64,000 nucleotides of DNA. Origin: Oscillospiraceae bacterium CM (GTDB taxonomy: Bacteria; Bacillota; Clostridia; Oscillospirales; Oscillospiraceae). Shown here in pieces: positions 49,744 through 58,702 of the stretch (positions within the stretch are counted from its first letter, which is position 1; the number at the start of each line of letters is the position of its first letter). The DNA lies in the NCBI GenBank assembly GCA_022870705.1, contig CP072107.1:494501-558500 (forward strand), given 5' to 3'. Position numbers and translations under genes: made by a program. The notes under the pieces are model-generated. The model was not told the DNA's origin and searched no databases. It worked only from the letters and a program-made list of their open reading frames with translations.

Positions 49744-50112
49744 ATGCTGGTATTTGCAATTTTAACGATTACCTCGGCGCTGTTTTTCTATACTGTCGGT
49801 GTGTGGAGCGAGAAGCTGCAGGGGAGCCTTAAAACATGGCATCTCGTTTTATTCTGGATCGGCTTTGTGTTTGATACGACCGGCACAACACTGATGACGA
49901 AAATTGTCGGGGATGGCATCTTTTTTAACTTTCACGGGATAACCGGGCTGCTGGCCATTGTTTTGATGCTTGTGCACGCTGTCTGGGCAACGACTGTGCT
50001 GATACGACGAAACCCGGACCGGCTGAAGAACTTTCATAAATTCAGCATTTTTGTTTGGCTGATCTGGCTTATACCGTTCCTCTCCGGCATGATCTTTGGC
50101 GTGAGCACATGA
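49744..50112 (+). CDS. TIGR03987-type small membrane protein
   Basis: 122 residues with four hydrophobic helices. The LFFYTVGVWSEKLQGSLKTWH, FDTTGTTLM and FHGITGLLAIVLMLVHA stretches are typical of the TIGR03987 family, of unknown function. Conserved His/Asp inside the membrane segments suggests metal or heme contact, but this is inference. It follows the PQ-loop-like gene with a short gap. A GGGGGTG SD lies 5 nt before the ATG. Confidence 0.75.
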   Translation: MLVFAILTITSALFFYTVGVWSEKLQGSLKTWHLVLFWIGFVFDTTGTTLMTKIVGDGIFFNFHGITGLLAIVLMLVHAVWATTVLIRRNPDRLKNFHKFSIFVWLIWLIPFLSGMIFGVST

Positions 50113-50132
50113 AAGTGAGATAGTTAAAGCGA

Positions 50133-50173
50133 TAAAAAAAGCGCCCCCAAAAGGGGGCGTTTCGTTTTTTTGT
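50133..50173. terminator. Bidirectional terminator
   Basis: 8-bp stem GCGCCCCC / GGGGGCGT with AAAA loop, T runs on both strands; separates convergent units. Confidence 0.85.
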
Positions 50174-50197
50174 CTTGACGGCTGACGAGACGGCACC

Positions 50198-51556
50198 TTA
50201 ATTTCTCAGGCTGTGCATCGGGGCGGGGATACGCCCGCCGCGCGCGATGAAGGCGCTGCTGTCACAAGCGCTGACCGGCATAATTGGCGCTGTTCCCAAA
50301 AGGCCGCCGAAGTCAACCTGTTCGCCGACTTTTTTGCCGGGGGCCGGGATGATGCGGACAGCCGTCGTCTTATTGTTAATGACGCCAATGGCGGCTTCAT
50401 CGGCAATAATGGCCGACAACGTCTCGGCGGGCGTGTCGCCGGGGACGGCGATCATGTCGAGCCCCACGGAGCAGACACACGTCATGGCTTCGAGCTTTTC
50501 GAGGGTGAGGCAGCCCGATTTGGCTGCGCGGATCATCCCGGCGTCCTCCGAAACGGGGATGAATGCCCCCGACAGACCGCCGACATGTGAAGACGCCATG
50601 ACGCCGCCTTTCTTAACAGCGTCATTTAAAAGGGCCAGTGCCGCCGTCGTCCCATGGGCACCGACGGACGACAACCCCATTTCTTCCAAAATATCGGCCA
50701 CGCTGTCACCAATTTTCGGCGTTGGCGCGAGCGAGAGGTCAACAATGCCGAAAGGCACGCCGAGTCGGCGCGAAGCCTCCTGCGCAACGAGCTGACCCAT
50801 GCGCGTAATACGAAACGCCGTCTTCTTAATCGTCTCGGCGACGGCGTCAAACGGCTGGCCTTTTACGGCCTGCAAGGCGTGGTGGACAACGCCGGGGCCT
50901 GAAACGCCGACATTAATGACGCATTCCGGCTCGCCGATGCCGTGGAAGGCACCAGCCATGAAGGGGTTATCCTCCACAGCGTTGGCGAAGACGACAAGTT
51001 TGGCGCAGGCCATGCCGCCCGCCGAGGCTGTTAGTTCGGCACTGTCTTTGATGACGCGGCCCATGAGAGCGACGGCGTCCATATTAATACCGGCCTTTGT
51101 TGTGGCGACATTGACGCTTGCGCAGACACGTTCTGTTGTACTGAGTGCCCGGGGAATGGCGTTAATCAGGCGGCGGTCTCCCGTTGTAAATCCCTTGTGC
51201 ACAAGGGCTGAAAAGCCGCCGATGAAATTAACGCCGACAGCCTTAGCCGCGTCGTCAAGGGCTTTGGCGATGGGGGCAAAATCGTCAGTCTCACAGCTCT
51301 CGGCGACGAGGGCGATCGGCGTCACCGAAATGCGCTTGTTGACGATCGGAATGCCGAATTCGCGTTCGATATCGCAGCCGGTTTTGACAAGCTGTCCAGC
51401 TGTTTTTGTGATCTTATCGTAAATCTTCTGACAGCAGACCGCCACGTCCGGGTGCGCGCAATCGCGCAGGGAAATACCCATGGTGATCGTACGGATGTCG
51501 AGGTTTTGCTGGTTGATCATCTCAATGGTCTGCATGATTTCGCTTGCATGTAACAT
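50198..51556 (-). CDS. UPF0210 (PFL family) protein
   Basis: 452 residues, the usual length for UPF0210. The family has a ten-stranded barrel related to pyruvate-formate-lyase/ribonucleotide reductase folds, but no catalytic role is established. Visible signatures are [15 protein letters not shown] near the N-terminus, [14 protein letters not shown], and [14 protein letters not shown]; Cys residues are not in a glycyl-radical arrangement. In many Bacillota it sits directly beside a UPF0237 ACT-domain gene; here an acyltransferase gene is between them. Spacing to that gene is 13 nt. Confidence 0.9.
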   Translation of the reverse strand: MLHASEIMQTIEMINQQNLDIRTITMGISLRDCAHPDVAVCCQKIYDKITKTAGQLVKTGCDIEREFGIPIVNKRISVTPIALVAESCETDDFAPIAKALDDAAKAVGVNFIGGFSALVHKGFTTGDRRLINAIPRALSTTERVCASVNVATTKAGINMDAVALMGRVIKDSAELTASAGGMACAKLVVFANAVEDNPFMAGAFHGIGEPECVINVGVSGPGVVHHALQAVKGQPFDAVAETIKKTAFRITRMGQLVAQEASRRLGVPFGIVDLSLAPTPKIGDSVADILEEMGLSSVGAHGTTAALALLNDAVKKGGVMASSHVGGLSGAFIPVSEDAGMIRAAKSGCLTLEKLEAMTCVCSVGLDMIAVPGDTPAETLSAIIADEAAIGVINNKTTAVRIIPAPGKKVGEQVDFGGLLGTAPIMPVSACDSSAFIARGGRIPAPMHSLRN

Positions 51557-51569
51557 GTGGTGTACACTC

Positions 51570-52658
51570 CTATTTTGCCGGAAGCGTGCGCCGAGAACGC
51601 AGGCTTGACAGCCATTTAATGATGCGGCCTTTTAAGCGGCCCCAGAGAATGCTTAGACAGATTGTAATGACATACACTGCTGCGATTCTGATCAGATACG
51701 TCGTGGCGATGCCGGAAATCCCCAACTGCGCCATCACACCGTTAACAATAAATATAATGAGACAATGCATTAAAAATATGTCATAAGAAGCGGCGTTGAC
51801 CGCGTTTAAAAGCGGATTGCCGATTTTTCGATGCGTATAAAACCGGGACAACAGCGTCCAAAAAAACAAGATGGCGGCGGAGCAGTATAGAAAATGCCAA
51901 TCTTCCAGCCAAATGATGTTGCGCTCTTTTGAAAAAGCAAAGACACTGAAAACGGCTTCCAGCAGCGAAACAGCGGCAAATAGGGTGGCAATCAAAATAA
52001 AATGGCGTTTGAGAAATGATGTGACCTTTTCATAATAAAGGCCTGCATAGCAGCCGGAAAGCCAATAGAACACATACGTTGTGAGCACCCTGTCGGTATA
52101 GGGGAAATGCGTCTTCGGGCTGATTGCTGTGATAATATCCGGCAAATACTGCCCCAAAACAAGGGTTATCAAGACGGCGCAGCCGAGCGCTATACGCGGC
52201 GGAACTTTTAAAACGATCCATCGCCATAAGGGCGCCAGCGCATAAAACTGAACGAGGACAACAATAAAATAAAATGGACTTACAAGGGTGCCGCTTAGCA
52301 GAGAGAAGCCGAGGCTGCGCCATGAAAAGGCAAAATAGCCTTGATGAATAAAATACAGGTCATAAAGGACATTCCAAAGGATATATGGGACGACGATTTT
52401 AATAAAGCGAGACAGATAAAAGCGCTTATACCGGATTTCGCCGCGGCTGTTTAAAAACAGCTTCAGCCCGCTTAAAAAAAGAAAGCCTTGAACGACAAAG
52501 GCCGACAGCCGCCATGGAATGAGAACGGCTATGTACTGCCAGGAATCTTTATAAAGCGCCGTTACCGGAGCGGAGGACACGTGAATAAAGATCACCAAAA
52601 GGCAAAGCAGCACGTTGAGGGCCGACAGCTCCGGCTTATGATTTTGGGGTCGGTTCAT
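51570..52658 (-). CDS. Acyltransferase family 3 membrane protein
   Basis: 362 residues with about ten hydrophobic helices. The pattern of acyltransferase family 3 (OafA/WecH-like) is visible: [16 protein letters not shown] with the conserved His near the N-terminus, [16 protein letters not shown], and [17 protein letters not shown]. It probably acylates a surface glycan or lipid. The ATG at 52658 has AAAGG 7 nt upstream; the earlier ATG at 52673 has no SD. It lies between UPF0237 and UPF0210 genes, which are usually adjacent; a weak terminator separates it from UPF0237. Confidence 0.85.
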   Translation of the reverse strand: MNRPQNHKPELSALNVLLCLLVIFIHVSSAPVTALYKDSWQYIAVLIPWRLSAFVVQGFLFLSGLKLFLNSRGEIRYKRFYLSRFIKIVVPYILWNVLYDLYFIHQGYFAFSWRSLGFSLLSGTLVSPFYFIVVLVQFYALAPLWRWIVLKVPPRIALGCAVLITLVLGQYLPDIITAISPKTHFPYTDRVLTTYVFYWLSGCYAGLYYEKVTSFLKRHFILIATLFAAVSLLEAVFSVFAFSKERNIIWLEDWHFLYCSAAILFFWTLLSRFYTHRKIGNPLLNAVNAASYDIFLMHCLIIFIVNGVMAQLGISGIATTYLIRIAAVYVITICLSILWGRLKGRIIKWLSSLRSRRTLPAK

Positions 52659-52674
52659 TCGGATGCCTTTCATT

Positions 52675-52710
52675 AAAAAAACACGTCACCGAAGTGAAGG
52701 TGGCGCTTAA
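52675..52710 (-). terminator. Terminator between UPF0237 and acyltransferase genes
   Basis: On the minus strand a CGCCACC / GGTGACG stem (one mismatch) around TTCACTTC is followed by a run of seven T. Confidence 0.6.
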
Positions 52711-52976
52711 ATCCGATGCATGGCCTCAAAGATGTCTTCCCGCTGAATACGGATGGAGAGATTCCTCTCATCGCCGCTTGTTTTAAGGGATTTGGACAGC
52801 TCGTCAAACGGGATGCGGCAGTCCGACGGGTCCACCAGCATGATCATTGTAAAATACTCCTGCAGGATCGTCTGACTAATGTCCAGAATGTTGACACCGA
52901 AGTCGGCAAGCAGTGTGCAGACGTTGGCAATGATGCCAACCTGATCTTTGCCGATAACCGTTACGATAGCGCGCAT
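52707..52976 (-). CDS. UPF0237 ACT-domain protein
   Basis: 89 residues, consisting of one ACT domain (AIVTVIGKDQVGIIANVCTLLADFGVNILDIS at the N-terminus, then LVDPSD and a C-terminal helix). ACT domains bind small effectors such as amino acids. The family is a usual genomic partner of UPF0210. The SD GGAGG lies 7-8 nt before the ATG. The HD-domain gene upstream is 20 nt away and may share the transcript. Confidence 0.9.
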   Translation of the reverse strand: MRAIVTVIGKDQVGIIANVCTLLADFGVNILDISQTILQEYFTMIMLVDPSDCRIPFDELSKSLKTSGDERNLSIRIQREDIFEAMHRI

Positions 52977-52996
52977 AAAAGTTCCTCCAAAAAATA

Positions 52997-53596
52997 TTAT
53001 GACCGGCCGACCGAGAAATCAAGCTCATCAAGCGTTAACTCAAAAGCGCGGATAAAGTGCGCCATAAAATAGTCAACCTCCGGCATGCCGAGCGATTTTA
53101 ATTTTGACAATGTTTGGGCGGCAGCGGATTTAAATTCCATGTTGCCGGTTTTAAGCTCTTCAAGACATTTGATATAAGCTGCCAGCTTGTCCGCCGCTTT
53201 GATGAGCTCTGCCAAGCCGCCCTGTTCCGCCGTGCAGGACAACAGCGGCGCATACGCCCCGCGCAACGCGTCTGGCAGCGTCATCAGCAGCTTTTCAGAC
53301 GCCAGCGCCTCGACCTGCTTGTATGCGGCGCGAATGTCTGGGTTGTGATATTTCACAGGCGTCGGCATGTCGCCGGTAAAAATTTCCGAGGCGTCGTGAA
53401 AAAGCGCAACGGCGGCGGCTTTGCCGGGATCGCAGTCGATGCCGTAAACATCACGGCGGATGACGGCCAGCGCGTGCGCGATAACGGCCGTCATATGTGA
53501 GTGCTCCTGGACGTTTTCGGGGCTGCTGTTACGCATGAGCGACCAGCGGCCGATGTTTTTTAAGCGGGAGATAAACGCATAAAAGCTGTAATCCAT
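52997..53596 (-). CDS. YfbR-like 5'-deoxynucleotidase (HD domain)
   Basis: 199 residues. An HD-domain phosphohydrolase of the YfbR group, which removes phosphate from deoxynucleoside monophosphates. Visible: RWSLMRNSSPENVQEHSHMTA near residue 18, LFHDASEIFTGDMPTPVKY near residue 66 (HD pair), and KAADKLAAYIKCLEE near residue 134. The ATG at 53596 follows GAGG by about 8 nt; an in-frame TTG at 53599 is less likely. It heads the leftward unit with the ACT-domain gene. Confidence 0.87.
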   Translation of the reverse strand: MDYSFYAFISRLKNIGRWSLMRNSSPENVQEHSHMTAVIAHALAVIRRDVYGIDCDPGKAAAVALFHDASEIFTGDMPTPVKYHNPDIRAAYKQVEALASEKLLMTLPDALRGAYAPLLSCTAEQGGLAELIKAADKLAAYIKCLEELKTGNMEFKSAAAQTLSKLKSLGMPEVDYFMAHFIRAFELTLDELDFSVGRS

Positions 53597-53776
53597 CAAA
53601 ACACCTCAGCCATCTGTTGAGCGCCCTAAAAACCGACTGGCAGCGGCGCAACCGAAAAGCTCATTTTATGTCAATCCATCGTCCATGATAACATGCGATA
53701 TGGCCTATGTAAATAAATTGCCGCGAAAAAGAAAGCTGCTGGCAGGATTTGCTGATATTATTTAAAGGTGTGACGA

Positions 53777-53805
53777 TTGAATGGCGCAGGCGCATCTGCT
53801 ATAGT
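53777..53805 (+). promoter_or_regulatory. Promoter of the lipoprotein gene
   Basis: TTGAAT, 17-nt spacer, TATAGT, 44 nt before the ATG. Confidence 0.6.
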
Positions 53806-53848
53806 GATATTATTCCTGATAATTTGACAACGATCAGAGGGATGGAAG

Positions 53849-55402
53849 ATGCGAGGGAAGAGTAAGCCAATAAAATCGGTAGTTGTTATATCGACGCTTG
53901 TGCTGTGCCTGACGCTCCTGAGCGCCTGTTTCTCGATCAAACAGGTCTTTGCACCGGACGGTGCGGCAACGGTGACGGACGGTTTTTCGGAGCCGACGGA
54001 TGCGCAGAAAAAAGCTTTTTTTGACGGCGTCGCGGCGGTACTATTAAAAACGGTACAGCACAGCAACACTATTTCACAGGCGATGGCGACGGACTATCTA
54101 AATTTACAGACCGATGATACCACCGCCGGTTATACCGCTGAAACCATCCGCCTGACGTCACCGCAGAATGCCTCATCCGATGTGACAATGACAACGGAAT
54201 CGATACGCAATTCTGAAACAGGGGACGCTGCGTTGTTAACCGTAAACCAAAAAGGCGGCACGACACATAGGTCCAATTTATTCTTTATTTCAAACATGAT
54301 GTACCTGCAGAAGGACGGCGGCCAGCCGATGATCCGCCACATGCTGGATACGCAGGTTGCAGCGTCGTTTAGAGAGCTCCCCGCGATGACCCGTTTTTTA
54401 CGCATTTTGGACGATACGAATGCCCCAAAAATGACAGATGATGCTTGGAAGGCGGACATCAACGGCTATTGCAGCGCGGTCGATGATATTTCAAACGGGC
54501 CGGATATTATAACTTCAAGCGAAAATAACACATTTGCAGGCGTCAATGTCACTTGCGCGGCGAAGACGCTCACGCTCCGCGGTGAGAATGCGCTATCGGC
54601 CGCACGCAGCCTTTTGTCGCTTCTAGGGCAGGACGCGTCACTGAAGGCATCCTTCAACACCTATTTAATGACGGATGGCGGCCAGTACGGCGTGACCGGT
54701 TTTGACGGCATGATTCGTGACATCGACGCGTTAAAAACGGACGGGCGCAACAGCGCCGTGCTGACAATAAAGCTCGTGACCACCGATGGCCCGACAGGCC
54801 TTCACCTTCTGCTGAAAGTGGGGGAGAAAACGTTTTCACTTGATTTGTCCTTTTATGAAAAAGATGGGGTTCGGGCGGACAGCGTTTTGTTTGCCGGGTT
54901 TGATGGCAGTAGGGTATTCATGAAGGCTGAAAACGCTCAAGCCAACGGCGGGCAGACTCAAGGGTCTCTCATTTATGATGTATTAAGCCCGGGGGGGAAA
55001 CCGCAGGAAAACCTTACTGTCACGACACTTGGATCAGCGCAGGATATGACGGCGCAGATTTCATATGTTCATGTCGCGACGGCGGATATCGGAGAAAAAA
55101 ATATTAAAGGCCAGATGCGCACACAACGGACGGAGAACGGCGATACAACGCAGATGATTTCAAACGGCTCATTTCAGGTGAGGGATGAGCACGGTTCGAG
55201 AACAGTCATTCTGGATAAAACGCGTACACAGACGGACAAAGCGCCGCCCATCACGGCACCGGCGTTTACGGTCGGTTCCGACATCAGCACGTCAGGGCAG
55301 GCGGGCCTTGACAAGGCACTCGGTGACTTTGACGGGCCGTCATACGCCTTGGCGCCGCCAACAACACGATGGCAGGCCGTATACATGCTGCTTATGAACT
55401 AA
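53849..55402 (+). CDS. Large lipoprotein, unknown function
   Basis: 517 residues. Lipoprotein signal with lipobox LLSAC|F (Cys at residue 27). The mature protein has no domain that I recognise; it is rich in beta-like alternating segments and Thr/Ser/Asp. An internal stretch (LFFISNMMYLQKDGGQPMI, VAASFRELPAMTRFLRIL) and the C-terminal proline-rich end (KAPPITAPAFTVG) are the most distinctive. SD CAGAGGG lies about 9 nt before the ATG. It has its own promoter and terminator, so it is a single surface-attached protein. Confidence 0.65.
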   Translation: MRGKSKPIKSVVVISTLVLCLTLLSACFSIKQVFAPDGAATVTDGFSEPTDAQKKAFFDGVAAVLLKTVQHSNTISQAMATDYLNLQTDDTTAGYTAETIRLTSPQNASSDVTMTTESIRNSETGDAALLTVNQKGGTTHRSNLFFISNMMYLQKDGGQPMIRHMLDTQVAASFRELPAMTRFLRILDDTNAPKMTDDAWKADINGYCSAVDDISNGPDIITSSENNTFAGVNVTCAAKTLTLRGENALSAARSLLSLLGQDASLKASFNTYLMTDGGQYGVTGFDGMIRDIDALKTDGRNSAVLTIKLVTTDGPTGLHLLLKVGEKTFSLDLSFYEKDGVRADSVLFAGFDGSRVFMKAENAQANGGQTQGSLIYDVLSPGGKPQENLTVTTLGSAQDMTAQISYVHVATADIGEKNIKGQMRTQRTENGDTTQMISNGSFQVRDEHGSRTVILDKTRTQTDKAPPITAPAFTVGSDISTSGQAGLDKALGDFDGPSYALAPPTTRWQAVYMLLMN

Positions 55403-55417
55403 ACATGCAAACAATAA

Positions 55418-55458
55418 AATGAGCGCATTGGCTAGAGCCGATGCGTTCATTTTTTTTG
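55418..55458 (+). terminator. Terminator of the large lipoprotein gene
   Basis: Long stem AAATGAGCGCATTGGC / GCCGATGCGTTCATTT with two non-Watson-Crick positions, 4-nt loop, at least eight T. Confidence 0.8.
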
Positions 55459-55658
55459 GACTCACGATTTGCAGGAATCCGACATGGTCATCGATGTAAA
55501 ATAAGCTAAGGCAGATTGTCAGCAGTCGCGCAACGGCAAAAATGCACATAAAATGCATGAGCGGATGTAAAAGTGCTGCAGGTCAGTAAAGCGGGATAAT
55601 TTTGCGGTATGGAGATACACTAAATTTGCGCAATTCATCCTTGGGGGGAGGTATCGCA

Positions 55659-55844
55659 GTGACTCGGGAAGAATGGTTAAACGACAAGCATTTTGATGAG
55701 CTGAGCCGAGAGATGAATGGAGAAACCGGAAAATTCAATTATCAGGTGCTCGATGACCGAGGCGGTTTTTTATCTGTGAAGGAGCTGAGCGCCGAGCAGA
55801 TGATAAATGAAAAAATGGGTTCACATGAGCTCCAGGCAAACTGA
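55659..55844 (+). CDS. Small hypothetical protein
   Basis: 61 residues, acidic, beginning MTREEWLNDKHFDELSREM and ending with a Gln/Ala-rich tail. No family recognised; the style (short, charged, no membrane part) resembles small phage or plasmid accessory proteins. The GTG at 55659 has a strong GGGGGGAGG about 8 nt ahead, and it is the only start with a good SD; a longer frame runs upstream to 55602. A Lar-like gene lies next on the opposite strand. Confidence 0.5.
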   Translation: MTREEWLNDKHFDELSREMNGETGKFNYQVLDDRGGFLSVKELSAEQMINEKMGSHELQAN

Positions 55845-55920
55845 ACCGTTTCCGGAATAACAAGGCCGTTTCCGTTTCAGGATGCGGTCTTGTTATTAAC
55901 GATGGGAATATTGAAACAGG

Positions 55921-56235
55921 CTAAGCCTTCCTTTCTCCAAAGGAGCAAAAGTCGGTATTGCCGAAAAGCCTGTATCTTCTGAAGAATTCGTTTTGGCACA
56001 GGACAAGCCCGCACTGAAACGCATTTTGAACACCGTATTTGCAGTCACGGCAGTAGACGATTTCCGGCGTCCTGCTGTTCCAGGCGTCAATTGCCTCCCG
56101 CTCGGTCGCGTGCCATTTTTCAGCAAATTGAACGGGGCATTTGTAATTGGTATCGATCACGCGGTATGCGCCGGAGAAGTTTAGGATTTTTGCATCAGCC
56201 CCGCAGAACGGGCAGGGCAGGAGTTTCTTGTCCAT
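55921..56235 (-). CDS. Lar-like zinc-finger protein
   Basis: 104 residues. The N-terminal half shows the restriction-alleviation (Lar) family pattern: LLPCPFCGADAKI near residue 5 and a later ATEREAIDAWNSR, separated by an insert where the usual second Cys pair is altered. A second Cys cluster follows (YCRDCKYGVQNAFQCGLVLC). Lar proteins are usually of phage origin and modulate type I restriction. It sits 2.4 kb from the tRNA-Val island but is outside its repeats. The SD GGAGG precedes the ATG. Confidence 0.72.
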   Translation of the reverse strand: MDKKLLPCPFCGADAKILNFSGAYRVIDTNYKCPVQFAEKWHATEREAIDAWNSRTPEIVYCRDCKYGVQNAFQCGLVLCQNEFFRRYRLFGNTDFCSFGERKA

Positions 56236-56339
56236 GACGGCCTCCTTTCGATCGGCAATATTATGTAACCCTGATGCATCGCATATTCATTCATTCTTGT
56301 ATATGCACAGGGGGATGCAATTGCTACGATAACGGCCGC

Positions 56340-56377
56340 AAAAAAGGCATGACGTGTTGCCCCGTCATGCCTTTTTT
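56340..56377. terminator. Bidirectional terminator after the chemotaxis receptor gene
   Basis: Perfect 15-bp stem AAAAAAGGCATGACG / CGTCATGCCTTTTTT with an 8-nt loop. Confidence 0.9.
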
Positions 56378-56388
56378 AGATCCTGTGT

Positions 56389-57903
56389 TTATTTTATTAA
56401 ACTCAGATTTAAATCAACGCCAATAATAAAGCAGACGGCACCGCTCGCGTCGTAGCAGGGCATGGAGAGGGTGACGCATCTGTTTTTTGTAATGCCTGAT
56501 ATGTAAATCGATGAAATGAAGTTTTCGCCTTTTAAAGCAGCCTGGAACCAGTCACGCATGGCGGCGTTGGCGATTCCCGCCGCCGGAATAGAACAGATAA
56601 ACCGGCCGTTCGGCTCGTTTGTCCATGCCGCTTCGACAAGGTCATGCCGATTTTTAAAAGCGCCGAGCAGCTTCGCGTGCGTCTCTGGGTCTTTCTGAAC
56701 GATGTCAGGCGCTGAGCAGAGTTCGCTTTTCATAAGAGGGAAAAAGCGGCGGCAAAGGTCCGATGTCTTCTCGTCAAGCGCTTCGGTGGCTTCACTGCCG
56801 GCACTGCCGGACGCAGCCAGAAGTTCGCCGGAAGCGCTGTTTAGTTTGGAGCCCATATCTGAAATGTTTTCGATGCCCTTTTTTTGATTCAGCGCGGCGT
56901 TGTAGACGCTCTCAACGTGGCTGCCGGTTTCGCCGATGAGGACTTCAACCTCGTCAATCTGCTGGCTGATCTCCTCGGCGAGCCGTGCCTCGTCGTCGGA
57001 CAGGGTGCTGACCTGGCGAACCATATCGGCAACGCTCGTAAAAGAGGCGTTGATGTTTTTAAGGTTTTTTTCAACGTTTCTGGACCGGAGCACACCCTCG
57101 TCCACACGGTCGTTATTTTCCTTGACGACGGCACTGACGTCGGTTACCTCATTTTGCATGGTATGAATCAGCTTGCTGATGTCTTTGATTGACAAATCTG
57201 TCGTCTCAGCCAGCATTTGAAATTCCTTTGCCACAACGGCAAAGCCGCTGCCGTTCCGGCCGGCACGCGCCGCTTCGACTGACGCATTCAAGGAGATCAG
57301 GTGCATTTGCCGCGAAATATCATTGATTTTCCCAATAATGGCCAGCACCTCACCGGCGGCTGCTGTCAGCCTGTCCATACTGGCACTGGCGCGCCCGCTC
57401 GTGACCTTGATTTCGTTGATCGTATCAACAATGCCGAGAATTTCGGAGATGCTGCTTTGAACCGTGTCAAACGAGGCGCTGCTCGTTTCATTCAGCCGGG
57501 CGGCCGTATCGCGCATCTCGTCTGAAAAGGTGATAAGGCCCTTGACCTGCCGAATGGTCTCACCAATATGTAAATTGACGTCTGACGTGAGGCTGGCCAT
57601 GACACGCGTCTGATCGAACAAGTCGCTGGAATAGGCATTATTTTCATCAATTGTGATGCCGATTTCCTGCGATACGGAAGAAATTCGGCTGGACGCGACA
57701 CCAAGCTCCCGCGCGAGGTGCGTCACCTTGTTTTGAAGGCGGCGCGTTTCAGCGGCGGCGCGCAGAGCACTTATCACTGTCAAAACACTTATAACGGCAG
57801 CAAAAGTGATGGCGGCTGGTGATTTGGGAATGGGCGTGAAAAAGAAAATGCCAATAAAAACGGCGATGATAGACAGCTGCAGCAATGTCAACAAGTTCTT
57901 CAC
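56389..57903 (-). CDS. Methyl-accepting chemotaxis protein with C-terminal sensor domain
   Basis: 504 residues. Two hydrophobic helices at the N-terminus (about 5-22 and 30-46) are followed by a long coiled signalling domain whose hairpin tip is ISRQMHLISLNASVEAARAGRNGSGFAVVAKEF (about residues 195-230). No periplasmic loop or HAMP domain of normal size is visible. After the signalling part a C-terminal domain of about 130 residues resembles a PDC/Cache fold (ICSIPAAGIANAAMRDWF, RCVTLSMPCYDASGAVCF), so sensing is probably cytoplasmic. Start is GTG 57903 with GGAGGG 7 nt ahead. Its leader carries a terminator-like hairpin. Confidence 0.85.
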   Translation of the reverse strand: MKNLLTLLQLSIIAVFIGIFFFTPIPKSPAAITFAAVISVLTVISALRAAAETRRLQNKVTHLARELGVASSRISSVSQEIGITIDENNAYSSDLFDQTRVMASLTSDVNLHIGETIRQVKGLITFSDEMRDTAARLNETSSASFDTVQSSISEILGIVDTINEIKVTSGRASASMDRLTAAAGEVLAIIGKINDISRQMHLISLNASVEAARAGRNGSGFAVVAKEFQMLAETTDLSIKDISKLIHTMQNEVTDVSAVVKENNDRVDEGVLRSRNVEKNLKNINASFTSVADMVRQVSTLSDDEARLAEEISQQIDEVEVLIGETGSHVESVYNAALNQKKGIENISDMGSKLNSASGELLAASGSAGSEATEALDEKTSDLCRRFFPLMKSELCSAPDIVQKDPETHAKLLGAFKNRHDLVEAAWTNEPNGRFICSIPAAGIANAAMRDWFQAALKGENFISSIYISGITKNRCVTLSMPCYDASGAVCFIIGVDLNLSLIK

Positions 57904-57923
57904 ATAAAACCCTCCGAGCATTC

Positions 57924-57971
57924 AAAAAAGAGGCTGATGCCGCAATTCTTGTTGCGACGATCAGCCTCTTT
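57924..57971 (-). promoter_or_regulatory. Terminator-like hairpin in the leader of the chemotaxis receptor gene
   Basis: On the minus strand a 12-bp perfect stem (AAAGAGGCTGAT / ATCAGCCTCTTT) with further inner pairing (TCGCAA / TTGCGG) ends in TTTTTT just before the SD. It begins within a few nt of the predicted transcript start, so it must form in the leader. Confidence 0.5.
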
Positions 57972-57982
57972 GCTGTTCTCAT

Positions 57983-58010
57983 ATCATATCATTTTTTGTT
58001 GAAAAATCAA
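57983..58010 (-). promoter_or_regulatory. Promoter of the chemotaxis receptor gene
   Basis: Minus strand: TTGATT, 16-nt spacer, TATGAT, with predicted start around 57975, directly upstream of the hairpin. Confidence 0.55.
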
Positions 58011-58154
58011 TGTTTTGCGTATTATTTACTGATTACACAAGAATTGGTTTTCTAATGGCTTACAGAGGAATTGAAAAGCTTTATCGTCGCATATTGTAAA
58101 ATAATGATAATTACGATAGAATTATACAGACAATTGATGAAGGGTGCGATGATA

Positions 58155-58559
58155 TTGAAGAGAATCCTTTTTCTTTTGGCGGCGGTTTTTGTTCTGCTGG
58201 CTGGCTGCGCGCCGCAATCAGAAGCCAATGTCGCAATTTCACCTTCCAAGCAGACATCGGCAACGACGAGTACGCCGTCATATAAAGAATACCCGGACAC
58301 GCCTGAGGAAGTTTGGGGTAAGCTGGAGCAACATGAAGGTGGCAGGGTTTGGGGAACGCTGACACCCGCGCAACAAGCGCTGGTCAATTATCCGAAGTTT
58401 GATAAAAACAAGGTCTATTGGACAAAAAGCGGCAAATCCTATCATGCCATTGACTGGTGCTATACCCTTGAAACGTCGCATAACATCATGAGCGGGACGT
58501 TAGAGCAGGCGAAAGCGGCGGGTAAGACAGACCCGTGCAGCAAATGTGTCGGTCAATGA
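58155..58559 (+). CDS. Small lipoprotein with C-terminal Cys motif
   Basis: 134 residues. A lipoprotein signal ends at LLAGC|A (Cys near residue 16-17). The C-terminal part (VYWTKSGKSYHAIDWCYTL, GTLEQAKAAGKTDPCSKCV) matches a short metal-binding-like domain that occurs at the end of many secreted nucleases and lipoproteins, with Cys/His ligands. The TTG at 58155 has AAGGGTG 8 nt ahead; the ATG at 58149 is too close to that SD. It is the last gene left of the tRNA-Val island. Confidence 0.65.
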   Translation: MKRILFLLAAVFVLLAGCAPQSEANVAISPSKQTSATTSTPSYKEYPDTPEEVWGKLEQHEGGRVWGTLTPAQQALVNYPKFDKNKVYWTKSGKSYHAIDWCYTLETSHNIMSGTLEQAKAAGKTDPCSKCVGQ

Positions 58560-58579
58560 CGAAAACTGTATAAAACAAG

Positions 58580-58609
58580 CAAAACCCCTCCAAATCGGAG
58601 GGGTTTTTA
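58580..58609. terminator. Terminator at the left edge of the island
   Basis: Perfect 10-bp stem AAACCCCTCC / GGAGGGGTTT with a 5-nt loop and TTTTT. On the minus strand it follows the truncated tRNA-Val copy and is probably the original terminator of the tRNA operon. Confidence 0.85.
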
Positions 58610-58634
58610 ATATGGAGACTAATGGGCTCGAACC
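58604..58634. repeat. Left attachment-like repeat (tRNA-Val 3' end copy)
   Basis: 31 nt identical at 29 positions to 61065-61095. It reproduces the 3' acceptor arm of tRNA-Val and flanking bases (core TATGGAGACTAATGGG), on the opposite side of the island. Confidence 0.8.
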
Positions 58635-58702
58635 CAATAAAAGTATAGCAATTGCAATGCATTAGTGGTATAATGACAAAATAATGACAAGGAGGCGGGT
58701 TA

